Shown piece after piece: positions 63,986-64,000 of a stretch of 64,000 nucleotides of DNA. The number at the start of each line of letters is the position of its first letter. The stretch's first letter is position 1. This DNA is from Sycon ciliatum (Eukaryota; Porifera; Calcarea; Leucosolenida; Sycettidae). The stretch covers positions 15,616,631-15,680,630 of the forward strand of contig NC_088644.1 of the NCBI RefSeq assembly GCF_964019385.1. Reading direction: 5' to 3'. The notes beneath the pieces are model-generated. The model was not told where the DNA came from, searched no databases, and saw nothing but the letters and a program-made list of their open reading frames with translations. The position numbers and the translations under genes are program-made.

Positions 63986-64000
63986 TGTTGGAGGGTCAGG

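Overview
The window is animal nuclear DNA: multi-exon genes with GT-AG introns, an extracellular-matrix laminin chain, a eukaryotic tRNA-Ala gene, long microsatellites and minisatellites, and many transposable elements. Laminin beta together with DIRS-like, BEL/Pao-like and two kinds of non-LTR-like reverse transcriptase sequence fits a marine invertebrate. A sponge or other non-bilaterian is my guess, but the sequence does not prove it. There is no bacterial gene organisation and no CRISPR array.

Layout. (1) 0.17-1.63 kb: the 3' part of a CUB-domain gene on the + strand. (2) 5.92-30.72 kb: a complete 12-exon + strand gene for an ADP-ribosylglycohydrolase. Summing the exons gives 1,539 nt, exactly 512 codons plus a stop. 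The predicted protein starts MGAQLS, an N-myristoylation-type start. Its introns hold a hAT-like element, a 10-bp satellite, several foldback elements, a decayed reverse transcriptase element carrying two nested insertions with clear target-site duplications, a tRNA-Ala gene, a 0.55 kb palindrome and the 5' half of an L2/CR1-like retrotransposon. (3) 34.03-60.33 kb and beyond: the first 13 exons of a laminin beta-like gene on the + strand (signal peptide, laminin N-terminal domain, five laminin EGF repeats, most of domain IV), cut off by the window edge. Its introns hold a 7.1 kb array of 183 units of 39 bp, an internally deleted BEL/Pao LTR retrotransposon, an unclassified 2.4 kb terminal-inverted-repeat element, many minisatellites, and at the right edge a DIRS-like retrotransposon whose gag-like and RT-RNase H frames are open.

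The host genes do not form an operon or shared pathway: one removes or handles ADP-ribose inside the cell, the other is a basement-membrane chain. The strongest unusual signals are two families of very small inverted-repeat elements. One has 36-37 bp members flanked by 8-bp duplications and shares its end sequence with a 2.4 kb element. The other has a 33 bp and a 283 bp member, each flanked by a perfect 7-bp duplication. The large 39-bp array is open on both strands but sits inside a laminin intron, and is most simply read as a minisatellite.
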